The notes beneath the pieces were generated by a model. It was not told the DNA's origin. It saw nothing but the letters and a program-made list of their open reading frames with translations, and did not search any database. DNA of 64,000 nucleotides, from NCBI GenBank assembly GCA_025603075.1, contig MU626290.1:62001-126000 (forward strand), written 5' to 3'. A program made the position numbers and the translations under genes. Shown here piece by piece: positions 43,946 to 54,937 of the stretch (position 1 is the stretch's first letter; the number at the start of each line of letters is the position of its first letter). The stretch is from Neoconidiobolus thromboides FSU 785 (lineage: Eukaryota; Entomophthoromycota; Entomophthoromycetes; Entomophthorales; Neoconidiobolaceae).

Positions 43946-44950
43946 ATGAACGATATTCAATCTGATAAAGCAATAACTGAGATCTTACAGTATTCTTCGC
44001 TTATTAAATACAATATTCTTTACGCAGTTATAGCACTATCAGTAATAGGCTTTATAATGAATTTTCTGGTGTTATTCTTTGTATTTCAACTTAAGGAAAA
44101 GAAGACGGTGGATACAAGGTTAGTAACCTCAATTGCTTTAGTCGACATAATAGCTTCGATTTCCACTATATTATTAGATGTACCATTACTAATCACCAAT
44201 TTCAATTTATTCTATCAACCATGGTTTCGAGTTTTGAATGGAGTGGTATTAAATGCTTTACATGCATCTTCACTATTACTAATTGGAATGTTAAGTTTAG
44301 AAAGATTTCTTTTAATTACTAAAAGTATAAGGCTTAAAGCATCTACTTGGTTTTCAATATCCTCTACATTAATCTTAATACTATGGTTATTGTATATATT
44401 AGCAGCCATTTTTAAAAAGATACGGTTGATGCCATCTGGAGCTTATTGTGAATTATTGATGTGGGAGGACAATATTAGTATGGCTTTTTACCTAATCACT
44501 TCACTTTTATTAACAATCTGTGGTATTGCTATGACTTATTTTTATTTAAAAATTATTTGTTATTCTAAAAAAATCAGTGTAGAACTTAATCATTTAACAA
44601 ATGAAATCAACCGTGGTATACCTAATATCGGAGAAGGAATATGCAATTATTTAAATGAAAATTTAAATACAAATCCGGTCAAAAAGAATGATAAAGTGAA
44701 TCGACGTTGTATTGTTTTTATAGTAATATACAATATTTGCTTTTTGCCGTTTATTGTAGCTTTGTTATATGAATTATTTAATGGAGACCCCAATCTTCCA
44801 ATGGATTGTTTAAATCCTATATCATTTGCTGCTACTTCCTGTTGTAATCCAATATTAACTTTATTACTGCATAAACCTACAAGAACAAGAGCAATTCAAT
44901 TTTTTGTAAAGAATAAACCAATTGTTGAGAATCAAACGAACAAAGTGTAA
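43946..44950 (+). CDS. rhodopsin-like seven-transmembrane receptor (GPCR)
   Basis: Single exon, 334 residues, seven hydrophobic helices. Family landmarks: Asn39 in TM1 (GFIMNFLVLF), Asp67 in TM2 (SIALVDII), Glu119-Arg120-Phe121 at the end of TM3 (LSLERFLLI, a DRY variant), Trp in TM4 (ILILWLLY), FLPF with Pro268 in TM6, and Asn-Pro at 301-302 in TM7 (CCNPILTLL, a degenerate NPxxY lacking Tyr). The third inner loop is about 45 residues. TM3 lacks the usual disulfide Cys although Cys168 is present in outer loop 2. Classical ascomycete receptors (Ste2/Ste3, carbon sensors) are unlike this. Such class A-like receptors are known from early-diverging fungi. Ligand unknown. Confidence 0.85.
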   Translation: MNDIQSDKAITEILQYSSLIKYNILYAVIALSVIGFIMNFLVLFFVFQLKEKKTVDTRLVTSIALVDIIASISTILLDVPLLITNFNLFYQPWFRVLNGVVLNALHASSLLLIGMLSLERFLLITKSIRLKASTWFSISSTLILILWLLYILAAIFKKIRLMPSGAYCELLMWEDNISMAFYLITSLLLTICGIAMTYFYLKIICYSKKISVELNHLTNEINRGIPNIGEGICNYLNENLNTNPVKKNDKVNRRCIVFIVIYNICFLPFIVALLYELFNGDPNLPMDCLNPISFAATSCCNPILTLLLHKPTRTRAIQFFVKNKPIVENQTNKV

Positions 44951-45820
44951 AAGATGAAATACTCAAAGATTTTACTTTAATACAAACTCAAGAGTTAAGG
45001 GTTAAAGGTAACTTTATAGAGCTGAGCTCATTCCATTTTCAATAAAACACCCTAATTTTTATTTTTTATTATTTTATCATATTTTATAAAAGAATTATAA
45101 TGTAATATATTATATATAAGTATCCTTATTTTCAAAGTTAATAAACAATTAGTATCATTTGTTGAAAGAGAACCAAAATACCTTTAAATTATAATTTAAG
45201 TAAATAAGAATGAATTAGCGAAAATCAATGAATTGTTACTCAGGATAAGAACTTAATCTATTATTTATTATTTGCTTGGATATTAAATTTAAAAGGTTGT
45301 ATAGAAGTTAAATACATGGTTACTATAACCAAGGATAATTTTATAAACAACTTCTTCTAATGTCCAAATTTAATAATTCTATATTCGGTGCCATTAATTT
45401 TTATAAAGGTATTCCTAAAGTAATCTCCTCTTTTGGACGATTCGAACATGGTAATATATAAAACTGTCACAATTAATTTTTTTACATAAAAAGTACTTTG
45501 TATTTGGAGATAAAAAATATTTACTGCTATAACTAATAGCTTTTTTATTTTTTTGGCCAAAAGTGATTACTTTAGGAATTACCTTTATATCACATTTTGT
45601 TGGATAGAACTCTATTTAATATTATATTAATTTATTATATTCATTGAAAAGAATAATTAGTAGCTATAACTTTTATCCCAATATTAGTTGTTAATAATAA
45701 TATACTTTTAATATATTGTTACTTTAAAGCAACTAAGTATAAATACTCTACTTTAGCTTTCTTTTTATATCATACAATTTTAGTATTTTAATATTTTAAT
45801 ATCTTACTACTCTATCTAAT
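44951..45820. other. intergenic, no gene seen
   Basis: AT-rich spacer. TATAAAT at 45738-45744 is the likely TATA box of the following small gene. The frame at 45357-45560 on the minus strand looks accidental. Confidence 0.4.
45738..45744 (+). promoter_or_regulatory. TATA box of the small secreted-peptide gene
   Basis: TATAAAT 77 bp before ATG 45821, followed by CT-rich sequence. Position and context fit a TATA promoter. Confidence 0.4.
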
Positions 45821-46060
45821 ATGAAGTTTTCTGGTATATTACTCATAGTTACTGCTTTATCTGCTACCTCTGCTTTATCTATCCCTTCTAATATTGCAAG
45901 ATCTTTTAGACAGGAAGCTAAGGATGTCGTTGTTCGTGGAATCGGTAAAAGTATTGTAGGTGCCCTTACCGATGTTGCTACTTCGGTTGTAGGCGATAAA
46001 GGTCTCATTGGTGGAGGTATTAAAGCTGCTGGTGGTCTCCTCCAAAAAATCATCCCTTAA
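45821..46060 (+). CDS. small secreted peptide, 79 residues
   Basis: Single exon. Residues 1-19 form a clear signal peptide (MKFSGILLIVTALSATSALS), with cleavage likely after Ala-Leu-Ser. A short dibasic-like stretch (ARSFRQEAK) follows. The last 40 residues are rich in Gly, Ala, Val and spaced Lys (VRGIGKSIVGALTDVATSVV, LIGGGIKAAGGLLQKIIP), giving an amphipathic, glycine-zipper-like helix pattern and no Cys. Such peptides may act on membranes or as secreted signals or effectors. I do not recognise a family; function is open. The near-lack of Asn/Tyr and a G+C content above the surroundings argue that it is real. Confidence 0.7.
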   Translation: MKFSGILLIVTALSATSALSIPSNIARSFRQEAKDVVVRGIGKSIVGALTDVATSVVGDKGLIGGGIKAAGGLLQKIIP

Positions 46061-46383
46061 TTTATTCCTAGTTTAGTAAAATAAATTAATATTAAGTAGT
46101 TTTAAATTAAATTATTATAAGATCTATTATTAAAAAGTCATAATTTAAAGTCTTCGATATATTATATCATGTAAAAAGATTATAAAATTTTAAACGAAAA
46201 AAGAATATAAGAGACTATCATTATATACAAATACCATGTATTTAGTACAAAATAATGTATCAACTTAAATATTTTATTTGAATTCACTTGATTATCAACT
46301 TAGGATTGCATTATTAAATTGCTTGTAATTTATTTTTAGCAATTTTTATTTTTTATTTTTTACTTATTTAAACTCCATAAAAT
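46061..46383. other. intergenic, no gene seen
   Basis: AT-rich spacer between two plus-strand genes. Confidence 0.4.
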
Positions 46384-48318
46384 ATGTCATTAGCTCAAGA
46401 ATTATTAGACGATTTAGACGACTCTATGTCTGAAGGAGAAAACTATGAAAATGAAAATGAAGATAAACAAGAAGACTCAGAAGGTGAAATGGAAGAAGAT
46501 CAAGATGAAAAAGAAGATTCAATCGAAAGGAAAGATGTTGATTCAATCAATTCGGGATCCATTGAATCTCAAGCTAAGTTATTGAAATCCAAAGAAATGA
46601 TCGAAACTTTAAGAGTAAGTAGTTCTAGATAAAATCTGGATACTAATAGCAATTTATATTTTAGAAAATTGAAGAAATAAAGAAGGATAAGGATAAACAA
46701 GAAACCAAGCTTATTGGTATTATGGAGCAAGATCCTCAATATAAATTAATTGTCAGCTCAAATACATTAGTTGCAGAAATTGATAATGAATTGGTCACAG
46801 TTATAAAAGTAAATAATTTCAGCAACAACTATCATTAATTTATTAGTTTAGTTTATTAGAGATAATTATATCACTAGATTTAAAGGGCTTGATACTTTGA
46901 TAACATCGCCATTAGACTATGTTAGAACAGTAAAAATGATCGGAAAAGAAAAAGTAAATTTATCTGTTTAAAATATAAAATAACTTATTAATTTATAGGA
47001 TTTGACGAAACTTAATCTCAAATCGATTTTAACACCAGTAAATGTGATGATTTTAACTGTAGCCAATACGGATTTAGTATCAAGAGAGATTGATGATAAA
47101 TCTTTGCAAGAAGTTTTGAAAGCATGCGATATGGCTCTTGAATTAGATGAAGCTCAAAAAATAGTAAGTAGTATTTCTATTAACGCTAAACAACTATGAT
47201 TTATAAATTTTAGCTTATTAATTTTGTTGAATCTCGTATGAACTATATTGCTCCAAATCTATCAGCAGTCGTTGGAACTACCACTGCAGCTAAATTGTTA
47301 GGTGTTGCTGGTGGTTTAAATGCTTTAGGTAGAATCCCAGCTTGCAATTTACAGGTAATCAAGCTAAACAAAACCATTTATAAATGGTATTAATATCACT
47401 ATTAGACCTTAGGTTCATCAAAATCTATTAGTGCTGGGTTTTCAAAAGCAGCAACTAAAAATCACTTTGGATTTATATATTACTCTGAAATAGTCAAAGA
47501 GGCTCCGGTTGACGAAAGAAGAAGAATGGCTAGATTTGTAGCCAATAAGTATGATGATTTATTTATTTTCTCATAAATCTAATATTCTATAGAGCAGCAT
47601 TAGCAGTTAGAATTGATTTAGCACAGGCTTCACGTGATGGTAAGTAACATCCATTTTCTTGATCATTAATAGTTAATTTGACTTATAGGAAGCCAAGGCA
47701 AAGCTTTAAAAGAAGAAGTTAGAAAAAAATTAGACGTTGTGATGCAGCCACCACCAAGCAAAAATATTAAAGCGCTTCCAGTACCAGATGACGGCCCCAA
47801 AAAGAGACGCGGTGGGAGGAGGTAATGAAAAAGCACTATCTTAAAAATGATCTAAATTAATATCATAATGTGTTTATAGAGCAAGAAAGAATAAGGAATC
47901 TTTGGCTCAAACAGAACTTCGTAAAGCTCAAAATCGAGTTAACTTTGGTGAAGCTGAAGATGAAGCACATGGGCTTGACAGCTCTGTAGGGCTTGGTACT
48001 ATGACATCAAATAGAGGCAAAATTCGTGCTGCAGCCATTGATACTCGTACAAAAAGTAAGTTTGGTTTTTACTTTAATGTCACTATTATCTAACTCTATT
48101 CAGCATCGGTAAGTAAAAAATATAAAGCAATGTTATCTAAAACAAATTCCAACGTTGGGGGCACCATTACATCTGGGTTTACTACTTCATTAGCTTTTAC
48201 ACCGGTACAAGGTATTGAACTCGAGAATCCAGATTATAGAAAACAAAAAGTTAAGGAAGCCAATGACAAATACTTTGGTGTTGGACAATCATTTATTAAT
48301 GTTAAAAAGAAAGAATAA
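46384..48318 (+). CDS. PRP31: U4/U6 small nuclear ribonucleoprotein PRP31
   Basis: Ten exons (46384-46614, 46665-46808, 46852-46953, 46999-47163, 47214-47354, 47406-47548, 47593-47639, 47689-47821, 47880-48055, 48104-48318) give 498 residues, matching human PRPF31 in length. Nop-domain protein that binds 15.5K and U4 snRNA and links U4/U6 to U5. Seen: acidic N-terminus, [10 protein letters not shown] and [11 protein letters not shown], then the Nop core [45 protein letters not shown] and [10 protein letters not shown] basic [11 protein letters not shown] follows, and the C-terminus has [14 protein letters not shown] and [10 protein letters not shown]. The acceptor of exon 3 was placed so that FIRDNY follows directly. 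Confidence 0.95.
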
Positions 48319-48564
48319 ATGAACTGATATAAATTAATGAATAAATTGCCGTTTATTTAAATATTTGCTTTTTTATCTCTGTAGTTATTTGTTGATAAGT
48401 TTAATTTTTTTTAAAACAATCATTTACTATTTTTGGTAAATATTTTAAAACTTCCTCCACTAATTAAAATATAACAGATTTAAAAGGTCAATTTTATTTA
48501 TTAAATGTCATTAATATTAAACAGAAAACAAAAATAAGAGAGAAGATTAAAAGCGTTTTCAATT

Positions 48565-49925
48565 TCAATATCTTTCCTTAGATAGGGGATTATAATAATT
48601 AAAATTAGTTGAATCTAAAGGAAGATTAGTTGGTGGTGGTCGATAATAATTAGTACTATTATCTAGGCTAGATTGAGCTCGTATCGATCTTCTAGAATAA
48701 GAGGCAAAGGTTGAATTAATAGAACTTCTACTAGAAATTTGAATACTTTGATGTCGATTTGGCGTTGTTCTACCTTTTTTTAAGAGTGAATGGTTAAATT
48801 GATTGTTACCATTGAATTGGGAGTAATTGCTTGAAGAAGAACTCATATAACTTTCGGTTATTGAATTTTTACGCTGTCTGTTGTACTGATGCTTATTCTC
48901 ATATTTGATTGATAGTATTGTATTTAAGTTAGGTAATGTCGGACTAGGTAACTTTAAATAACCCTCTTGATGATTCTTCATATCTTTTTGTCTCATTTCC
49001 TTTTGCCTTTGTAATCTTTGGTATGATAATAGCTTTGAGATTCTATTTTTAAGATAAGTAAAATATTAATTTAATATGAATTAAAACTACCTTTTATCAA
49101 TTTCATGGCAACAATATTCTTTTAAATTTCCTTGAATTTTAAATATTAAAACAATATATAGTAATGCAGCTAATACTACGAGTAGAGCAGTTATAATAAA
49201 TAGAATATTGGAAATTGCCAAAGTTGCTAGAGTAAAGTAGGACAGTAATTTTGAACTTGAAAAATTATGAATACGTTCAAGTATTGCTGCTTCATTACCC
49301 CTTAACGAAATTAAAAACCTTATTAAAATATAGCTTTTTAACATTTCTCTACCGATATCTACTAATAAAAATCTTTTCCACCCTTAAAATAAAATTAGCA
49401 TGTAAAATTAAAATTGTGATGAAAGCTACCTTTTAATGTAAAATAGATAAAAAAAGTGATACTTTCGGTCAATGTCCTCGGTTCAGCTAATTTTTTAAAA
49501 AAACAATAGTTTTTATAGTTGGTAAGTATATACAATCGATGAGCTATAACGTTTGTGTAAACAACCGATATATCTTTGGATTTTATAATTTTATAAGACT
49601 TATATAATTCATAGGGGACTAATATAATTGAGCAAGATAAGGAAGCATAAAACACGTATGCAAACCATTTCTCATGATATGGTCCAAAATATAGATCTAA
49701 AGCTTTATCTCCATTGGTGATCAAATTAATAGTTGTCCATATATCTGAGCAGTACATCAATATAGTTTTAAATAAGATTAAAAATGGGGCTATATAGCTT
49801 AATTTTGTTATAATTCTTTCATCGTAAAATTGATCAATATCGATATAATCAAATTTAAAGTCAGTTATTGATTCTCTTTTCCAATGAGTATCCTTCCATT
49901 TTATCAAATTCATAAAAAATTTCAA
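48565..49925 (-). CDS. Kch1/Prm6-like membrane protein
   Basis: Exons 49430-49925, 49091-49382 and 48565-49042 give 421 residues. Fungal family named for yeast Kch1 and Prm6, involved in low-affinity potassium influx and calcium signalling during mating. Seen: FKFDYIDIDQFYDE, a first helix pair with YCSDIWTTINLI, YELYKSYKIIKSKDISVVYT, then CFFKKL, TFFIYFTLKGWKRFLLVDIG and a further membrane segment (NILFIITALLVVLAALLYIV). The C-terminal 150 residues are cytosolic, Ser/Asn/Tyr-rich and probably disordered (MSSSSSNYSQFNGN, RRSIRAQSSL). Transport activity is from the family, not shown here. Confidence 0.85.
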
Positions 49926-50345
49926 TTATAAAATTATAAAAAACTAAATAAATATATTGATGATAATATATATTGTAATTTTTATTTTTATTTTTATTTT
50001 TCTATATTTGTTAATTTGAAATTCTTTAGATCAATTAAGAGTACAGCCAATCACTTTCTTAGTTAAAATCGGATCACCTTGCTACTCGTTAATCAAGTAT
50101 CATCTGTGGATATTCATTTAATTACTGCTAAAAATTTCATCTCCATCAAATTAAATTGATATCATTATTAAATATTCAGGTGCTATCATTATAAATGCTG
50201 CTTTATTTAAAACATCATTAAAATGATACAGGATCGTAATTTAACCTTTAATTTAACATTCTAATAAACTTATTTTCCTAATTGATTAATTTAGTATTAT
50301 TACGTTATTAAGTTAACTTAAAATAGATAAACAATAGCACATTTA
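49926..50345. other. intergenic, no gene seen
   Basis: AT-rich spacer between two minus-strand genes. No repeat seen. Confidence 0.4.
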
Positions 50346-51833
50346 TTATAAATTTTCAGAAATGTAATCCAAATAATAATTAGAGAAGAGATAAGCGCCA
50401 TGAGTTAAGTCCAACATATAATAATTGATATTCGAATTGTTGAGTTTTACTCTCAATTCTGTTAAATGACTTATAATATAATTAGAGTTGAGTAAAAAAT
50501 CGTATTTAGATAAATAAACATAGGTGGGTACATTTAAATCTTGGTTAAAAGCAATTCCTTGATTTAAGATAGCATATCTGCCTATAGTGTTACCAACAAA
50601 CAAATCCTCTGCCATCAAGTGTTGAGTAACCCTATTCATAAAAAAATCTAATTGATTAAACATAAAATTGACCGCAAAAGTAGGTTCCCAATTAGTGAAG
50701 CAAGCTGGATCAACTAGACACATTTTTTGAATATAGTATGGACGATGTTTTAATATAAAACTAGTTGCAATTGTACCATAAGAATGAGCCATTATTGAGC
50801 ATTTTTCAATTTCGTGAAGTTGAAATGCACTATCTAGCGCATACATTATATCTTCAACAGTTGGTATTTGTAAAGTAGGGATTAAAGTCACTGCTTGAAG
50901 TTCTAATAAAACAATTTTACGAGTATGAAAGTCAGTTCTTAATTTTAAAATTTGGCGCATGTATAATGATACACCTGTACCTACTCCATGTATAAATAAT
51001 ATTGGTGGTTCGTCATTACTACTGTTATTATCAGAAAGATTTTCATGTGGCTCATATATCCAATAAGTTATCGGGGAATTTTTTATTGAATTTCTTTGGA
51101 AACCAGAGAGCATTAATATTATACACATTGAAGTGTGAAATAACATAATTGTCTAAGTTAAAAATTAATAAATAGTTGATAATACTTTGTACAAGTAACT
51201 TACCAAATAAAATAAAATGGGCTTATACTTTGAGCTAAATTCAGTCAAAGCCAAAAACACAGGAGCACGCTGTAATTTGTCTTCCTCTTTACTTAATTTT
51301 ATATCAAGTTTCGTTTGTATTAACTCAACATATTCGTTCAATTCCATATCCATTTCATTTGATAAACTATTCAAATCGCGTACATGTAAATACCATGCTA
51401 GCCATTGCTTTACCTGATTAAACGTAAGTTCTTCATTTGAGTATGGATAAAAATATTTATTTATCAAGCTTAAATCAAAATAATTTCCATCAAATAGTAA
51501 TGAAACTATCTTCTGTTTGTCCGTTTCGTTTAGATCAAACTTAAATTCTTTTCTTTTCAGTACCATTTTTTTATTTAAATATTTAAAGTAAATAAAAAAA
51601 GCCACTTCATTAACACTTAAAATGAGTAGAATTAGTGATAAGTTAGTGTTGATTCCATAATAGATATTGTAAAGTATTGTTATTATTGAAATTGGTACTA
51701 TCAACTTTATAAACCTTATTATTACATATAATATGATATTTAATGGTGAATGAAAATTATGGGGATTTTTAATATCTACTCTCACTCCACTTAATTCGCT
51801 TAACAACTCAATAATCAGTTTGGATTCAAACAT
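50346..51833 (-). CDS. membrane-anchored alpha/beta hydrolase
   Basis: Exons 51204-51833 and 50346-51152 give 478 residues. Two membrane segments lie near the N-terminus (IILYVIIRFIKLIVPISIIT, LSLILLILSVNEVAFFIYF). The hydrolase core starts PPILFIHGVGTG (oxyanion hole), has the nucleophile elbow MAHSYGT (Ser), a likely acid in LSKYDFLL, and the catalytic His in LTHGAYLF. Between TM and core is a region with FDGNYFDLSLINKYF and NQVKQWLAWYLH. This matches fungal hypothetical membrane hydrolases with unknown substrate; lipase or esterase activity is an inference from the triad. Confidence 0.8.
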
Positions 51834-52460
51834 TTTTTAAATTCAATTTCTCTTTTTTCTTTTTCTTTATATACTTTTTTGTTCTGATTGCAATTTCTAT
51901 TTTAAACTTGATTTTGGTTCCTTTTCATCCCTTAATTTTAATCAATGTTACAAAGCATGCTACTTTACACTTGAATTTTTATTTTAATATTACACCCCGT
52001 AAAAGCTTAAGGAAATAAATTAAAAATAGGCATTATACTTCTTTAATAAAAGGCAAAGTATTATTATACATCTGTTACTAGTATTAGTATCTCATAACCA
52101 AATAGACCTATTATATTTTGTTTATTGAAAGGGGGTTTAAGGGTTAAGAAAATTCTGCTTACGCTATCATGATTTGAACTTTATTCTTTTTATCAAACTT
52201 TACAGGTTCATTATTCAAATGTTAATAACAAACAATCTCCGCCCCCATAGTGATGATTTATATAAACTGATTAATAAATCAGTAATTCATCTTATTAATG
52301 TTAAGTTGTTTTTATTAAAATTGTTATTAAGCTTGATCCTGAAATATTATATTTTAAATAGTAAACTTTAATCTCAATGTTATACGGCTTTATGATGTAT
52401 TAATATAAACCATAAATTTTTGTGCAAAATTATTTATGAAATAAAATATTTGATTGTAAC

Positions 52461-52561
52461 ACATGGGTATGTATTTGTTTGAGAATTTTACCAACGATCT
52501 TTCCACTCAAATAATATTTGAAAAATGGAAAAAGGGAGGAAATCAAAAAATATCCTCATAT
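52461..52561 (-). mobile_element. palindromic MITE, copy 15
   Basis: Ends ACATGGGTATGTATTTG and ATATCCTCATAT. Core CAAATAATATTTGAAAAATGG, where the central palindrome is lost. Confidence 0.75.
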
Positions 52562-53070
52562 TTTTTCCAAGTGTTAAACTTTCTGAAATTAGCTTAAGAA
52601 ATAAAATTATAAAGCTTAAAAGTAGAAAGTGTGCAATTTTACCTAAAAAACTACATTTAGCTATTCTGATAGATTATTTATGATATTCATAAACTTCTCT
52701 AGTTAGCTATACTACATCTTATTTATTACTACTATGTACATTAATGTCACTTTCATCACTTTGTTAAAATCTACAGCTAATTTTTTTTATATTTAAGTTA
52801 TTTAAAGCTAGACTTTAGATATGTTTTTAGTACTTTTAAAATAATAAGCTTAAATTATAGCTATTATATAAAAAAATCACTACATATACAACAGATAAAA
52901 ATTAAGTAATTTGTTAATAGAACATTAATAACTCTACAATTAGTTTAAATACAATTTAAAAAATTTACTTCATATTATGTTAAAGCTTACTTTTATCAAT
53001 AAATTAATATATTGTCATACATTAATGGGTTTTTTATGTCTAATAATTAGAGCTATTTACTATATTAAAG

Positions 53071-53176
53071 TTATGGGGATGTTTCTTTGGCTTCATCACT
53101 TTTTCCATCTTTTAAGCACTATTTCAGTGGGAAAATTGTTAGTAAAATTCTTAAATACAAAAATACATCCCCTTAT
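53071..53176 (+). mobile_element. palindromic MITE, copy 16
   Basis: Ends TTATGGGGATGTTTCTTTGG and AATACATCCCCTTAT. Interior TTCATCACTTTTTCCATC well kept. Confidence 0.85.
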
Positions 53177-53225
53177 CATCAAGATATTTTCATAAATTTT
53201 TATTAAATTATGAAACTATAATTTT

Positions 53226-53330
53226 ATATGGGGATGTCTTTTTTAGTTTTATCATCTTTTTCATTTTTAAGTACTATTTGAGCAGAAAGATTGCTAGCAA
53301 AATCCTTAAACAAAAAATACATCTCCATAT
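53226..53330 (+). mobile_element. palindromic MITE, copy 17
   Basis: Ends ATATGGGGATGTCTTTTT and ATACATCTCCATAT. Only 49 bp from copy 16 in the same orientation. Confidence 0.85.
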
Positions 53331-54937
53331 TAATCCAAAAATATTGATATTTCTTGAAAGTAAGTATCTGATATTACTAATACAATACTCTCCTTATTCA
53401 AAACGTTTGTATTCAAGGAATAATTTGTAAAACTAAGAAATATGTTTTCTAAATTTATAATTGGCTTAAATCGTTGGTTTTCTATTTGTCTTCTGGTTAA
53501 ATACCTCTGACAGTCAAATCCTTTCTCTATATTCAAAGGATTCCTTCAATTTTTCTATAAAATCAATTACTTTGATTGTTATCTCAACTTGTTTTATATC
53601 GTGTTTGTTTTCAGTTTTAATTTACCAATATCCTAGACCATCTACAAAGTCAATATTGATTCCCCTCCATTTGGAGCTGCCTTACACAATTCTCCTCTTC
53701 ATATATGTACCAGATAATTAAGTGGAAAAATGATTTCCTCATTAACAAAGTGAATTTATCGCAGAACTGGAGCGAACGAGAAGCTTTAGCTTTTGACACT
53801 CTTTTCTCTTCAAATTTTCTTTAATTGTATTAATAAATTATTTAAGAACACAAGGTCAAGAATTTTAAAGAATAAATCGTTATTAAAAATTGATAAAAAG
53901 AGCTTCAATTATAAATAGCATAAATCATAGTAGCTGATATACTATTGTGATCTTAATCGATCATGCTTTCACTTAATAAGTGTGTCTTAATAAGTGCGTC
54001 TTAAAAAGTATATTAATTTTATTTTATAATACGCTAGAACTATATTAAAGAAAAATTTCACTGTACCAAACTCCACTTTTCAAAGATTTCAGGAATTTAA
54101 AACCAAAAATTCGCCATAAATTAGTACTATTTATACTGTAGGACACTTTCCGAAGAGTTAATCTAGAAAATTTGATATGGTCTTAGATCCTCTACTGCAA
54201 ATCCCACTTTACACTCTTTTAAAGGTCATTTAATCCCTGATTTATCTCCACCTTGAATTCAGCAATGTTGGTTTAACCACTGAACATGATAAAAAAATTT
54301 GTAGCCTTGAATTTTAAAAAGAATAAAAGCTAAATAAAATTTCGATGTTGGAAAGGTTAGCTTGAAGATATAACTTAAGGCTATTAGAAATATAAATCGC
54401 TTATTTAATCAATTGTTAAAAAACAAAGCATATTAATAAGAACAGGTATTATAGCTATGAAAGAACTGGATAACTCAAAATTACTTAAAATAGATCAATA
54501 AACAACAATTACATTGTTTGAAGTAATATAACTTTATTTAGAAAAAGCTATAGAGTATTAAAACAAAGAGCAGAAGATCTTTTTTCTCCATATCTTTTTT
54601 ATAAGATTGTGTTTTAGTTGTTAATTTATAATATTAAAAACTTTTTTGTTTTCTATCTCAGTCAAGCATCATATCACCAGAAAAGCTACCAAAAAACCAA
54701 ACTACAACTGAGTAATGCTTCAATGAAAAATAGGTTAAATCATACTTGCATACAAAATTTGATAATAATTGATTTGGAAACAAAAAAGGAAAAATAAGGG
54801 ATAGATTACATGAGAATTCCAATTAATATCACATCTGAAATACCAAAGTCGATGATGCAAAAGTTACCACTAATTTTTCGTAAAATATAAAAGGTTGGTA
54901 TTCAAACGTTACCACGGCTTTTTAACTTTATTAAACT

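Larger units (their letters stand above)
51834..54937. other. 3.1-kb intergenic region with three MITE copies
   Basis: Holds palindromic element copies 15-17. The minus strand at about 53330-53830 and 54080-54290 has coding-like but stop-ridden stretches, perhaps a decayed gene. Nothing intact. Confidence 0.45.
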
